This document shows positions 1 through 12,582 of a DNA stretch of 64,000 nt, piece by piece (the stretch's first letter is position 1; the number at the start of each line of letters is the position of its first letter). The stretch spans positions 1,851,001 through 1,915,000 of the forward strand of contig NZ_JALJWF010000001.1 of NCBI RefSeq assembly GCF_024168645.1, written 5' to 3'. The notes beneath the pieces were generated by a model. It was not told the DNA's origin and did no database searches. It saw only the letters and a list, made by a program, of their open reading frames with translations. This stretch comes from Pseudomonas sp. GGS8. GTDB lineage: Bacteria > Pseudomonadota > Gammaproteobacteria > Pseudomonadales > Pseudomonadaceae. The translations under genes were made by a program, and so were the position numbers.

Positions 1-249
1 GCCGACCTGAATGCCATAGTTGATCACGCCCCACATACCCAATCCGAAAATGAAGCCGTAGGCGGCGACATAGCTGAACTTGATGGCGGGGCGTTTTATG
101 AAGAACACCAAGGGTATGGCGGCGAGGGCAAAGCGTATACCAGTTAACACAAAGGGATCGATCGAGCGTAAACCCAGCTTGGTGATTGGAAAGTTCACTC
201 CCCACACTAAGGTGACGAGTATCGCCAGAACCAAATGTTTTTTCTGCAT
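1..249 (-). CDS. EamA/DMT-family transporter, N-terminal part (runs off window)
   Basis: Reading leftward from an ATG at 249 the frame stays open to base 1 (83 codons). It encodes a hydrophobic protein starting MQKKHLVLAI, with the LVWGVNFPITKLGL-type first helix and the RF-ALAAIPLVF second helix typical of drug/metabolite (EamA) exporters of the inner membrane. Such proteins have about ten helices, so most of the gene lies outside the window. It is divergent from an AraC-type regulator, a common arrangement in which the regulator controls the exporter. The substrate cannot be told. Confidence 0.8.
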   Translation of the reverse strand, partial: MQKKHLVLAILVTLVWGVNFPITKLGLRSIDPFVLTGIRFALAAIPLVFFIKRPAIKFSYVAAYGFIFGLGMWGVINYGIQVG

Positions 250-407
250 ATCCCTAGCCTCACATTAAGCGGCACACCCCGGTATGCCGCATTCCCATCA
301 GTTCAATGCGAACCGTTTCTGCATCAGGTTTTTTTGGAGATGCGATTCTATGGTCCAAAATTTTGGCCTGCTTGCTATAGCAGGTCTATTTTTGTCAAAA
401 TCGGGCC
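250..407. promoter_or_regulatory. Divergent intergenic region between exporter and AraC-type gene
   Basis: This 158-base gap separates the two divergent start codons, so it must hold both promoters and probably the AraC-type operator. It is AT-richer around 325-400. I could not pick a convincing -35/-10 pair or operator repeat by eye. Confidence 0.4.
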
Positions 408-1205
408 ATGTCGATCAATCCAACACTGGATCCCTACGAGCATGGAAGCCCCGATGCTGTGGTGAGCCTGCGCAAGTATTCTTCGGGTACTGTTTTTGCC
501 CGGCATACGCACAGTCGTGGTCAGTTTGCGTACGCCTCGACGGGCGCGTTGAAGATGTTCACCGATCAGGGGAATTGGGTTGTCCCGCCTCAAAGAGCGC
601 TTTGGGTTCCCGCGTGCGTGTCGCATGAAATGCATATGCGCGGCGACGTGACCATGATCAATACTTATCTCAATGAGGCTGCCTCCATCCGCGCCGGTTT
701 GCCGGAGCATTGCCAGGTCTACAATGTTTCGCCGCTGCTCAGGCACCTGTTGGAAGCGGTGTTGGCCATTGATCCAGAGCAACCGCCCAATATCCGAAGC
801 CAATCCGTGCAGACGCTACTGGTGGATGAAATCGGCGCCATGTCGGAGCTTCCATTGAGCGCACCATTGCCTTCGGAACCTCGACTGGCCCTTTCGTGCC
901 ATCGATTCCTCGATGCCCCCACGCAGAATATTTCCATCAGTGAAATGGCCAGTTGGTCGAGCATGAGCCGGCGAACGTTCACGCGAAGTTTTCGGGACGC
1001 GACTGGCATGAGTTTTGTCTTCTGGAGACAGCAAGTCTGTCTACTCGAAGCCATGTCCAGACTGAGCAATGGCTCATCTATCACCGAAGTGGCAATTGAT
1101 CTGGGTTACAGCAGCCCAAGCGCATTTACCTCGGTATTTCGGCGTAACCTGGGGGATTCACCGGGGCGTTATCTGGCCAAGTCCAAAGGTGCATCGATGT
1201 TCTGA
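408..1205 (+). CDS. AraC-family transcriptional regulator with N-terminal cupin
   Basis: A 265-residue DNA-binding regulator. Residues about 20-100 resemble the AraC-type cupin sensor (RHTHSRGQFAYASTG, then VVPPQRALWVPACVSHE). Residues about 160-260 hold two helix-turn-helix motifs: ISEMASWSSMSRRTFTRSF and then ITEVAIDLGYSSPSAFTSVFRR, the classic AraC signature. It is divergent from an EamA exporter start 158 bases away and probably regulates it. The inducer is unknown. It ends shortly before a terminator shared with the convergent gyrB. Confidence 0.88.
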   Translation: MSINPTLDPYEHGSPDAVVSLRKYSSGTVFARHTHSRGQFAYASTGALKMFTDQGNWVVPPQRALWVPACVSHEMHMRGDVTMINTYLNEAASIRAGLPEHCQVYNVSPLLRHLLEAVLAIDPEQPPNIRSQSVQTLLVDEIGAMSELPLSAPLPSEPRLALSCHRFLDAPTQNISISEMASWSSMSRRTFTRSFRDATGMSFVFWRQQVCLLEAMSRLSNGSSITEVAIDLGYSSPSAFTSVFRRNLGDSPGRYLAKSKGASMF

Positions 1206-1274
1206 GCGATTGATCAAGAAGGGGAAACGATCGACCCCTGGGCAGTGTTTCCACCACGAAATGTACGTCGCAAT

Positions 1275-1307
1275 AAAAAAGGCCAACGCTATGCGTTGGC
1301 CTTTTTT
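1275..1307. terminator. Bidirectional Rho-independent terminator between AraC-type gene and gyrB
   Basis: A perfect nine-base stem (1281-1289 with 1293-1301, loop TAT) is flanked by six A on the left and six T on the right. It can therefore terminate both the rightward regulator and the leftward gyrB operon. Confidence 0.9.
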
Positions 1308-1327
1308 ACTCTAGCGGTCCTGCAGGA

Positions 1328-4854
<3,527 letters not shown>

Positions 4855-4874
4855 CTAGCTTCTGCTAAGCATGA

Positions 4875-5978
4875 TTACAGACGCATCGGCATGACAACGT
4901 AAGCCGAGTCGTCGTTGTCGGACTCTTGCACCAGCGCACTGCTGTTGGAGTCGGACAGGATCAGGCGAACCTGCTCGGTGGTCATCACGCCCAATACGTC
5001 GAGCAGATAGCTCACGTTGAAGCCGATTTCCAAAGAGCCGCCGTTGTACTCAACGCCCACTTCTTCTTCCGCTTCTTCCTGCTCCGGGTTATTCGCCTGG
5101 ATCTTCAGCTGACCGGTGGCCAGTTGCAGACGGATACCGCGGTACTTCTCGTTAGACAGAATCGCGGTACGGCTGAACGCTTCACGTAGGGCCTGGCGAT
5201 CGCCGAGTACCAGCTTGTCGCCGCCTTTAGGCAGAACGCGCTCGTAGTCAGGGAATTTACCGTCGACCAATTTCGAGGTGAAGGTGAACTCGCCGGTGGT
5301 GGCACGGATATGATGCTGGCCCAGGACGATGCTGACGTTGCCGTCCGGCTCGGTCAGCAGACGCGCCAGCTCCAGAATACCTTTGCGTGGCACGATGACC
5401 TGATGACGATCCGGCTGACCGATATCGGCCTGCATCGAGCACATGGCCAGACGGTGACCGTCGGTCGCCACGGCGCGGATGATCCCGGCCGAGACTTCCA
5501 GCAACATGCCGTTGAGGTAGTAACGCACGTCCTGCTGCGCCATGGCGAAGCTGGTGCGTTCGATCAGACGACGAAGTTTGCTTTGCTCAAGGCTGCAGGT
5601 CAGCGAACCCGGGCCTTCTTCCACTGTCGGGAAGTCATTGGCCGGCAGGGTCGACAGGGTGAAGCGGCTACGGCCGGCCTTCACCACGAGCTTCTGCTCG
5701 TCGACCTTGATATCGATCAGCGCATCGTTCGGCAAGCTCTTGCAGATGTCCATCAGCTTGCGCGCTGGCACAGTGATGGAACCCGGGTCCGCAGGCTCTT
5801 CGAGTTGCACACGACCGACCAGCTCGACTTCCAGGTCGGTACCGGTCAGCGACAGTTGCTGGCCTTCGACAACCAGCAGCACGTTGGAAAGCACCGGCAA
5901 GGTCTGTCGGCGCTCGACGACGCCTGCGACCAGTTGCAGGGGTTTCAACAGGGCTTCGCGTTGAATGGTGAAATGCAT
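4875..5978 (-). CDS. dnaN: DNA polymerase III beta sliding clamp
   Basis: A 367-residue clamp protein that dimerises around DNA and tethers polymerase III. It starts MHFTIQREALLKPLQLV and has the three-fold clamp organisation, with RRTLPVL-like and FPDYERVLP segments and the C-terminal YVVMPMRL that forms part of the partner-binding pocket. It is second in the dnaA operon, 39 bases after dnaA. Confidence 0.97.
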   Translation of the reverse strand: MHFTIQREALLKPLQLVAGVVERRQTLPVLSNVLLVVEGQQLSLTGTDLEVELVGRVQLEEPADPGSITVPARKLMDICKSLPNDALIDIKVDEQKLVVKAGRSRFTLSTLPANDFPTVEEGPGSLTCSLEQSKLRRLIERTSFAMAQQDVRYYLNGMLLEVSAGIIRAVATDGHRLAMCSMQADIGQPDRHQVIVPRKGILELARLLTEPDGNVSIVLGQHHIRATTGEFTFTSKLVDGKFPDYERVLPKGGDKLVLGDRQALREAFSRTAILSNEKYRGIRLQLATGQLKIQANNPEQEEAEEEVGVEYNGGSLEIGFNVSYLLDVLGVMTTEQVRLILSDSNSSALVQESDNDDSAYVVMPMRL

Positions 5979-6017
5979 GGTCTAGTCCCTTGCCTTAATA
6001 AGCTGCGCTGGTGTTCA

Positions 6018-7538
6018 TCAAGTGGTCAGTGTACGCAGCAGGTTCTTATAGTCCTCGCGGATGTCCGCGTCGGATTCCTTAAGCTCGTTGATCTTGCGGC
6101 AGGCGTGCAAAACAGTCGTGTGGTCGCGGCCGCCAAACACATCGCCGATTTCCGGCAGGCTGTGGTTGGTCAATTCCTTGGACAACGCCATGGCGACCTG
6201 ACGCGGACGTGCTACCGAGCGTGAACGACGCTTGGACAGCAAGTCGGAGATCTTGATCTTGTAATACTCGGCGACGGTGCGCTGAATGTTATCCACAGAG
6301 ACCAGTTTGTCTTGCAGCGCCAACAAGTCTTTCAGGGATTCGCGAATCAGCTCGATGGTGATGTCGCGGCCCATGAAGTGCGAGTGGGCGATCACGCGTT
6401 TAAGCGCGCCTTCCAGCTCACGGACGTTGGAGCGAATACGCTGGGCGATGAAGAATGCCGCGTCGTGTGGCAGATCGACTTTGGCCTGGTCGGCCTTTTT
6501 CATCAGGATCGCTACACGGGTTTCCAGCTCCGGCGGCTCGACGGCGACCGTCAGGCCCCAGCCAAAGCGGGATTTGAGGCGTTCTTCAAGGCCTTCGATT
6601 TCTTTCGGATAGCGGTCACTGGTGAGAATGACCTGCTGGCCACCTTCGAGCAGGGCGTTGAAGGTGTGGAAAAACTCTTCCTGCGAACGTTCCTTGCGAG
6701 CGAAGAACTGAATGTCATCGATCAGCAACGCATCCACCGACCGGTAGAAGCGCTTGAACTCGTTGATCGCGTTCAGCTGCAGCGCCTTGACCATGTCGGC
6801 CACGAAACGCTCCGAATGCAGGTACACGACCTTGGCATTCGGGTTCTTCTTTAATAGGTGGTTACCCACAGCGTGCATCAAGTGGGTTTTACCCAAACCG
6901 ACGCCGCCATAAAGGAAGAGCGGGTTGTAGCCGTGTTTGGGGTTGTCCGCCACCTGCCAGGCCGCAGCCCGCGCCAGTTGGTTGGACTTACCTTCGACGA
7001 AGTTCTCGAAGGTAAAGGTGCGGTTCAGGTAACTGGTGTGCTTGAGCGCACCTTCGACCTGCACCGTGCGCTGCTCGGAACGAACCGGGGCCTGTTGCGA
7101 ACTGGCGCCGGCCATCGGATCGAAGCTGTCGCGGGACGGCTCTTCACTGACCTCGGCAACTTTTTGCGTCGAACGCTTGGTCTGTGCCGCCGCTGGAGCA
7201 GGGGCTGGAGCGCTGACCGGTGCGGCAGCCGCCTGAGCCTGGGACGCCGCAGCGGCCAATGGGGCATTGGGTGCCGCACGCGGTGCTGAACTGCGTTTGC
7301 TGCCTATTAATAAGGAAAGCGCCGGCGCCATGCCATTGCCGTGCTCATCCAGCAGTTCAAGGACGCGGCCCAGGTACTTTTCGTTGACCCAGTCGAGAAC
7401 AAAGCGATTCGGCGCGTAGACACGCAACTCGTCGCCTTCGGCTTCGACCTGTAGCGGACGGATCCAAGTGTTGAATTGTTGGGCAGGCAGCTCATCGCGC
7501 AAAAGCTCCACGCACTGCTGCCAAAGTTCCACTGACAC
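6018..7538 (-). CDS. dnaA: Chromosomal replication initiator protein DnaA
   Basis: AAA+ initiator of 506 residues. Domain I starts [18 protein letters not shown] long Ala/Pro-rich linker (domain II) spans about residues 85-165. Domain III has Walker [16 protein letters not shown] and Walker B LLIDDIQF. Domain IV has the DnaA signature [18 protein letters not shown] that contacts the 9-mer box. A perfect DnaA box lies inside the gene at 6289-6297. It is transcribed away from oriC and heads the dnaN-recF-gyrB operon. DnaA boxes just upstream suggest autoregulation. Confidence 0.97.
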   Translation of the reverse strand: MSVELWQQCVELLRDELPAQQFNTWIRPLQVEAEGDELRVYAPNRFVLDWVNEKYLGRVLELLDEHGNGMAPALSLLIGSKRSSAPRAAPNAPLAAAASQAQAAAAPVSAPAPAPAAAQTKRSTQKVAEVSEEPSRDSFDPMAGASSQQAPVRSEQRTVQVEGALKHTSYLNRTFTFENFVEGKSNQLARAAAWQVADNPKHGYNPLFLYGGVGLGKTHLMHAVGNHLLKKNPNAKVVYLHSERFVADMVKALQLNAINEFKRFYRSVDALLIDDIQFFARKERSQEEFFHTFNALLEGGQQVILTSDRYPKEIEGLEERLKSRFGWGLTVAVEPPELETRVAILMKKADQAKVDLPHDAAFFIAQRIRSNVRELEGALKRVIAHSHFMGRDITIELIRESLKDLLALQDKLVSVDNIQRTVAEYYKIKISDLLSKRRSRSVARPRQVAMALSKELTNHSLPEIGDVFGGRDHTTVLHACRKINELKESDADIREDYKNLLRTLTT

Positions 7539-7559
7539 GGATATCCCCTAAGTTGAAAG

Positions 7560-8016
7560 CCGGTGAGGCAAAAACAAGCGGTCATTGTAGCGGCCAGACG
7601 CCCACTTATCCACATGCAGGTTGCGCACAGGGCATGAATTATCAATGCGTTAACCCTCGAAAAGAAGACCAACGGTATGTGCGTAAGCTCTGTGGATAAC
7701 CGCCCATGAGGGCACTGGACAAGTGGGGGCGAAACTCAGTGGATAAGCCGCCTGTGGATAACTAGCCTTTCCACACACAGCTTATCCGATAGCGCAGCAC
7801 AGGCTGACCACTGTTTTCCACCGTAGTTGTCATTCTCTGTACATCACGGTTTTTAAGGGCTTAAGGTAGTTATCCACAGATGATCGCTTCCCTAGCTTTT
7901 ACAAGCTTTACAGAAAAGCTTTAAATAATTCCCTTCTTTATTTCTATATCTAGCGAACGACCTGCGGATGAGCAAAACCTCTGGAGATCTATTTATAAGG
8001 AAACGTTGGTTGGAAA
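7560..8016. other. oriC: Chromosomal replication origin oriC (dnaA-rpmH intergenic)
   Basis: Four perfect DnaA boxes (TTATCCACA or its complement) lie at 7606-7614 (+), 7691-7699 (-), 7753-7761 (-) and 7870-7878 (+), with a one-mismatch box at 7738-7746 (-). An AT-rich tract at about 7905-7955, suited to unwinding, follows the last box. The position between dnaA and rpmH is that of the known Pseudomonas origin. Confidence 0.93.
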
Positions 8017-8045
8017 TTGACCTAGAGGCTTGCTTTCTCTAGAAT
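8017..8045 (+). promoter_or_regulatory. Probable sigma-70 promoter of rpmH-rnpA
   Basis: TTGACC (8017-8022) and TAGAAT (8040-8045) are separated by 17 bases, about 60 bases before the rpmH start. Confidence 0.65.
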
Positions 8046-8106
8046 CCCCGGTCTCTTAAAACGGGGGCCATTCCGGCCCGTTGTGGACGAACCAGGTAAC
8101 ACGACA

Positions 8107-8241
8107 ATGAAACGTACTTTCCAACCAAGCACTATCAAACGCGCTCGTACCCACGGTTTCCGTGCTCGCATGGCTACCAAGAACGGTCGTGCCGTCCTGT
8201 CGCGTCGTCGCGCCAAAGGTCGTGCGCGTCTGGCAGTTTGA
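8107..8241 (+). CDS. rpmH: 50S ribosomal protein L34
   Basis: A 44-residue, strongly basic protein starting [19 protein letters not shown] and ending [12 protein letters not shown], a full-length L34 of the large ribosomal subunit. It is first in the rpmH-rnpA-yidD-yidC cluster, directly beside oriC, and is followed after 16 bases by rnpA. Confidence 0.97.
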   Translation: MKRTFQPSTIKRARTHGFRARMATKNGRAVLSRRRAKGRARLAV

Positions 8242-8257
8242 TAATCCGGCACTGGAG

Positions 8258-8659
8258 GTGAGTCAGGACTTCAGTCGGGATAAGCGTCTGCTTACTCCCC
8301 GGCATTTCAAGGCAGTCTTTGACTCCCCTACCGGCAAGGTTCCGGGGAAAAATCTCCTGCTCCTTGCGCGCAATAACGATCTTGATCACCCCCGTCTCGG
8401 GCTGGTTATCGGGAAAAAGAGCGTAAAGCTCTCCGTCGAGCGCAATCGCCTCAAACGTCTGATGCGTGAATCGTTTCGCCTGAACCAGGATTCACTGGTC
8501 GGTTGGGACATTGTTATCGTCGCGCGCAAAGGTTTGGGTGACGTAGAAAACCCCGAATTGATTCAGCATTTCGGCAAACTCTGGAAGCGTCTGGCACGCA
8601 ACAAGCCGGTACCAGCAGTCAAAGCCGAAACTGTAGGGGTAGACAGTCCCGATGCGTAA
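8258..8659 (+). CDS. rnpA: Ribonuclease P protein component
   Basis: Basic protein of 133 residues that binds RNase P RNA for 5' maturation of pre-tRNA. It has the family core [13 protein letters not shown] and the RNR motif in [16 protein letters not shown] chose the GTG at 8258 ([10 protein letters not shown]) because it begins at the conserved N-terminus. The upstream codons in frame overlap rpmH and look non-coding. GGAG abuts the start, so spacing is unusual and coupling to rpmH is likely. It overlaps yidD by eight bases. Confidence 0.95.
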   Translation: MSQDFSRDKRLLTPRHFKAVFDSPTGKVPGKNLLLLARNNDLDHPRLGLVIGKKSVKLSVERNRLKRLMRESFRLNQDSLVGWDIVIVARKGLGDVENPELIQHFGKLWKRLARNKPVPAVKAETVGVDSPDA

Positions 8660-8897
8660 ACTGGCACTCGTTCCGATCCAGTTTTATCGCTATGCCATTA
8701 GTCCCCTGATGGCCAATCACTGTCGTTTCTACCCCAGTTGTTCCTGCTACGCGTTAGAAGCCATAGAAAATCATGGCCTTCTGCGCGGTGGCTGGCTGAC
8801 CTTTCGTCGTTTAGGTCGCTGTCATCCGTGGAATCCCGGTGGTTATGACCCGGTTCCACCTATCCCTACCTCCCGTTCTTCTTCGATGGCCGAGTAA
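8652..8897 (+). CDS. yidD: Membrane protein insertion efficiency factor YidD
   Basis: An 81-residue protein with the conserved [21 protein letters not shown] and [18 protein letters not shown] segments, including three cysteines. It overlaps the rnpA end by eight bases and precedes yidC by two bases, fitting its proposed accessory role in YidC-dependent membrane insertion. Confidence 0.95.
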   Translation: MRKLALVPIQFYRYAISPLMANHCRFYPSCSCYALEAIENHGLLRGGWLTFRRLGRCHPWNPGGYDPVPPIPTSRSSSMAE

Positions 8898-8899
8898 TC

Positions 8900-10585
8900 A
8901 TGGATATCAAACGCACGATCCTGATCGTCGCCCTGGCAATCGTGTCCTACGTTATGGTTCTTAAATGGAACCAGGACTATGGCCAGGCTGCCCTGCCGAC
9001 TCAGAATGTTGCTTCCAGTACTACCGCACCGGGCCTACCGGATACGGCGACTGGCAATAATGCTTCCGCCAGTGACGACATCCCGCGCGCCGCAAGCGAT
9101 ACCAGTGCAACTGCACCTGCTGAAACGCCAGTGGCTGCAAGCAAAGACCTCATCCAGATCAAAACGGATGTGCTCAACCTGGCTATCGATCCACAAGGTG
9201 GTGATGTTGCCCAGTTAACGCTGCCGCTGTATCCACGTCGTCAGGACCATCCGGAAATTCCATTCCAGCTGTTCGATAACGGCAACGAGCGGACTTATCT
9301 GGCTCAGAGCGGCCTGATCGGCACCAACGGTCCGGACGCGAGTCCTGCCGGTCGTCCGGTTTACTCCTCCGAGAAGAAGACTTATCAACTGGCCGACGGT
9401 CAGGACCAATTGGTCGTGGACCTTAAGTTCAGCAAGGACGGCGTCAACTACATCAAGCGTTTCACCCTGAAACGTGGCCTGTATGACGTAACCGTTTCCT
9501 ACCTGATCGACAACCAGAGCGCTCAACCCTGGTCCGGTGCAATGTTCGCGCAACTGAAGCGTGATGCCAGTTCCGATCCTTCTTCCAGCACTGCCACCGG
9601 CACCGCGACTTACCTGGGCGCCGCCCTGTGGACAAGTAACGAGCCGTACAAGAAAGTGTCGATGAAGGACATGGACAAGGCTCAGCTGAAAGAAACCGTC
9701 AGCGGTGGCTGGGTTGCCTGGTTGCAGCACTACTTCGTGACCGCGTGGATTCCGGCCAAGGGCGAAAACAACGTCGTCCAGACTCGTAAAGACAGCAAAG
9801 GCAACTACATCATTGGCTACACCGGTCCTTCTCTGACCGCTGCGCCAGGTGCCAAGGTTGAAACCAGCGCCGTTCTGTACGCGGGTCCAAAAAGCCAGGC
9901 CGTGCTGAAACAGTTGTCCCCAGGCCTGGAACTGACCGTCGACTACGGCATTCTGTGGTTCATTGCCCAGCCAATCTTCTGGTTGCTGCAACATATCCAC
10001 GCACTGGTTGGTAACTGGGGCTTCTCGATCATCTTCCTGACCATGCTGATCAAGGGGATTTTCTTCCCGCTGTCGGCCGCCAGCTACAAATCCATGGCAC
10101 GCATGCGTGCAGTGGCACCGAAACTGGCCGCGCTGAAAGAGCAACATGGCGAAGACCGGCAGAAAATGTCGCAAGCCATGATGGAGCTGTACAAGAAAGA
10201 GAAGATCAACCCACTGGGTGGCTGCTTGCCAATCCTGGTGCAGATGCCGGTTTTCCTTTCGCTGTACTGGGTTCTGCTGGAAAGCGTGGAAATGCGCCAG
10301 GCGCCATTCATGCTGTGGATTACTGACCTGTCGATCAAGGATCCGTTCTTCATTCTGCCGATCATCATGGGCGCAACCATGTTCATCCAGCAGCAGTTGA
10401 ACCCGACGCCTCCGGATCCGATGCAGGCCAAGGTGATGAAGCTGATGCCAATCATCTTCACCTTCTTCTTCCTGTGGTTCCCGGCCGGTCTGGTACTGTA
10501 CTGGGTAGTGAACAACTGCCTGTCGATCGCCCAACAGTGGTACATCACTCGTAAGATCGAAGCGGCTACCAAAGCAGCTGCCTGA
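8900..10585 (+). CDS. yidC: Membrane protein insertase YidC
   Basis: Inner-membrane insertase/chaperone of 561 residues. An N-terminal membrane anchor (about residues 5-24) is followed by a low-complexity Ala/Thr/Ser stretch and a large periplasmic beta domain (about 60-340). The conserved five-helix core (about 350-550) includes GWGFSIIFLTMLIK and GCLPILVQMPVFLSLYWVL. It works alone or with SecYEG on proteins such as the ATP synthase subunit c encoded at 18399-18656. It ends before a clear terminator. Confidence 0.97.
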   Translation: MDIKRTILIVALAIVSYVMVLKWNQDYGQAALPTQNVASSTTAPGLPDTATGNNASASDDIPRAASDTSATAPAETPVAASKDLIQIKTDVLNLAIDPQGGDVAQLTLPLYPRRQDHPEIPFQLFDNGNERTYLAQSGLIGTNGPDASPAGRPVYSSEKKTYQLADGQDQLVVDLKFSKDGVNYIKRFTLKRGLYDVTVSYLIDNQSAQPWSGAMFAQLKRDASSDPSSSTATGTATYLGAALWTSNEPYKKVSMKDMDKAQLKETVSGGWVAWLQHYFVTAWIPAKGENNVVQTRKDSKGNYIIGYTGPSLTAAPGAKVETSAVLYAGPKSQAVLKQLSPGLELTVDYGILWFIAQPIFWLLQHIHALVGNWGFSIIFLTMLIKGIFFPLSAASYKSMARMRAVAPKLAALKEQHGEDRQKMSQAMMELYKKEKINPLGGCLPILVQMPVFLSLYWVLLESVEMRQAPFMLWITDLSIKDPFFILPIIMGATMFIQQQLNPTPPDPMQAKVMKLMPIIFTFFFLWFPAGLVLYWVVNNCLSIAQQWYITRKIEAATKAAA

Positions 10586-10607
10586 TTTACACTGTGGATA
10601 ACCACTC

Positions 10608-10632
10608 AAAACGCCCCCTAGTGGGGCGTTTT
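10608..10632 (+). terminator. Terminator after yidC
   Basis: A ten-base perfect stem (10608-10617 with 10623-10632) has four A on one side and four T on the other. It lies between yidC and mnmE, so mnmE probably has its own promoter or relies on partial read-through. A perfect DnaA box (10593-10601) sits just before it. Confidence 0.85.
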
Positions 10633-10664
10633 GCTATCTGTCACTTTTGTTTGGATACCGGTTT

Positions 10665-12035
10665 ATGAGCGTTCCTCGTGAAACCATCGCTGCCGTTGCT
10701 ACCGCTCAAGGTCGCGGCGGTGTGGGCATCGTCCGTATTTCCGGGCCGCTGGCGAGTGTGGCGGCCAAAGCCATCAGCGGCCGCGAACTGAAACCGCGGT
10801 TCGCCCATTACGGCCCGTTCCTCAGTGAAAACGAAGAGGTGCTGGACGAAGGCATCGCGCTGTATTTCCCCGGACCGAATTCGTTCACCGGCGAAGATGT
10901 GCTGGAGCTGCAGGGCCACGGCGGACCAATCGTCCTGGATATGTTGCTCAAACGTTGCCTGGAATTGGGCTGCCGTCTGGCCCGACCGGGTGAATTCAGC
11001 GAACGCGCCTTCCTCAATGACAAGCTTGACCTGGCTCAGGCCGAAGCCATTGCCGACCTGATCGAGGCGAGTTCTGCACAGGCAGCACGAAATGCCCTGC
11101 GTTCGTTGCAAGGTGCGTTTTCCCAGCGTGTGCATAACCTGACCGAGCAACTGATAGGCCTGCGCATTTACGTCGAAGCGGCCATCGACTTCCCTGAAGA
11201 AGAAATCGACTTCCTCGCCGATGGCCACGTGCTGAGCATGCTGGATAAAGTGCGCGACGAATTATCCACAGTGCTTCGTGAAGCCGGGCAGGGCGCCTTG
11301 CTGCGTGATGGCATGACGGTGGTCATTGCCGGTCGGCCGAATGCCGGTAAGTCCAGCCTTCTGAATGCCTTGGCCGGACGCGAAGCCGCGATAGTGACGG
11401 AGATTGCCGGCACAACCCGGGACATTCTTCGCGAACATATCCACATCGATGGCATGCCGTTGCATGTGGTCGACACTGCCGGGCTGCGCAATACCGATGA
11501 TCAGGTGGAGAAAATCGGCGTCGAACGGGCATTGAAAGCCATCGGCGAAGCAGATCGGGTATTGCTGGTGGTCGATGCCACCGCTCCCGAGGCCCTTGAT
11601 CCATTTGCCTTATGGCCGGAGTTCCTCGAAACCCGCCCGGATCCGGCAAAAGTGACGCTGATTCGTAACAAGGCAGACCTTACGGGCGAAGCGATTGCCC
11701 TGGAAGTCAGTGACGACGGCCACGTCACGATCAGCCTCAGTGCCAGGTCCGCCGGCGAAGGCCTCGAGTTGCTGCGCGAGCATCTCAAGTCCTGCATGGG
11801 TTACGAGCAGACCTCTGAAAGCAGCTTCAGTGCTCGCAGGCGTCACCTGGAGGCACTGCGTCATGCGAGTGCGTCCCTCGAACACGGCCGCGCGCAGCTG
11901 ACGTTAGCGGGTGCTGGTGAACTGCTGGCCGAAGATTTGCGGCAAGCCCAGCAGTCTTTGGGCGAAATCACCGGCGCATTCAGCTCCGATGATCTGCTGG
12001 GCAGGATCTTTTCCAGCTTCTGTATCGGTAAATAG
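10665..12035 (+). CDS. mnmE: tRNA uridine-5-carboxymethylaminomethyl(34) synthesis GTPase MnmE
   Basis: A 456-residue GTPase that, with MnmG, installs cmnm5 at the wobble uridine of certain tRNAs. The N-terminal tetrahydrofolate-binding domain begins [21 protein letters not shown]. The G domain shows [20 protein letters not shown] and NKAD. The C-terminal CIGK carries the catalytic cysteine. I started at the ATG at 10665, which gives the standard N-terminus. A longer in-frame TTG start is possible but adds unconserved residues. A perfect DnaA box lies inside at 11262-11270. Confidence 0.97.
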   Translation: MSVPRETIAAVATAQGRGGVGIVRISGPLASVAAKAISGRELKPRFAHYGPFLSENEEVLDEGIALYFPGPNSFTGEDVLELQGHGGPIVLDMLLKRCLELGCRLARPGEFSERAFLNDKLDLAQAEAIADLIEASSAQAARNALRSLQGAFSQRVHNLTEQLIGLRIYVEAAIDFPEEEIDFLADGHVLSMLDKVRDELSTVLREAGQGALLRDGMTVVIAGRPNAGKSSLLNALAGREAAIVTEIAGTTRDILREHIHIDGMPLHVVDTAGLRNTDDQVEKIGVERALKAIGEADRVLLVVDATAPEALDPFALWPEFLETRPDPAKVTLIRNKADLTGEAIALEVSDDGHVTISLSARSAGEGLELLREHLKSCMGYEQTSESSFSARRRHLEALRHASASLEHGRAQLTLAGAGELLAEDLRQAQQSLGEITGAFSSDDLLGRIFSSFCIGK

Positions 12036-12052
12036 TCCTTCTGCGTTACCCA

Positions 12053-12077
12053 CAGACAGGCCGTTCTGGCCTGTCTG
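12053..12077 (+). terminator. Probable terminator after mnmE
   Basis: A ten-base perfect stem (12053-12062 with 12068-12077, five-base loop) is followed by a pyrimidine-rich tract with scattered T rather than a pure T run. Confidence 0.6.
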
Positions 12078-12164
12078 CCCCTCTTCTTCTGAAATAGCCC
12101 TCCGCTCTCGAGCAGATTTTTCTGTTCGGGCGGATTTTCCGTGCCCGGGATTTGCTCGGTAAGC

Positions 12165-12470
12165 CGTTTTCTGTGGATTAAGCCCTGTGAATAACTGCCG
12201 CTAAGGGCAGTTGATAACAAGGCCTCAAAACTGAAGATAACCGCCTCTGTGGATAACCACCCCTTTCATCCACAGGCTTACACCGGTTATCCAAGGGCCT
12301 CCTCGGCACATGACCACAGGGTTTTGAATCTCTGTACACATTGAAAATAAAGGCCTGTATGAATCTATCCACAGAAAGGTGGGTCAGTAGAAATAAACAT
12401 AAAAACAAAGATTTAATAAATTTCTCTCTTTTTAATTTCTATAACCCCGACTTCTCCACAGCTGGTTAAA
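12165..12470. other. Second origin-like DnaA-box cluster (mnmE-mnmG intergenic)
   Basis: The 547-base gap between mnmE and mnmG holds one perfect DnaA box (12248-12256) and five with a single mismatch (12172-12180, 12186-12194, 12266-12274, 12365-12373, 12452-12460). An AT-rich tract lies at about 12380-12450. E. coli oriC also lies beside mnmG (gidA), and second autonomously replicating origin regions have been described in Pseudomonas. Whether this one fires in the cell cannot be seen from sequence. Confidence 0.7.
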
Positions 12471-12582
12471 TTTTGTGCAAAGGGTTCTTTAGGAAGGGCG
12501 AAGTCCCTATACTTGCCGACCAGGTCCAAGAACCTGAGCTCAAACTATTCCGGATTACCTGACTAAAGCAGGCACGAGGTGC

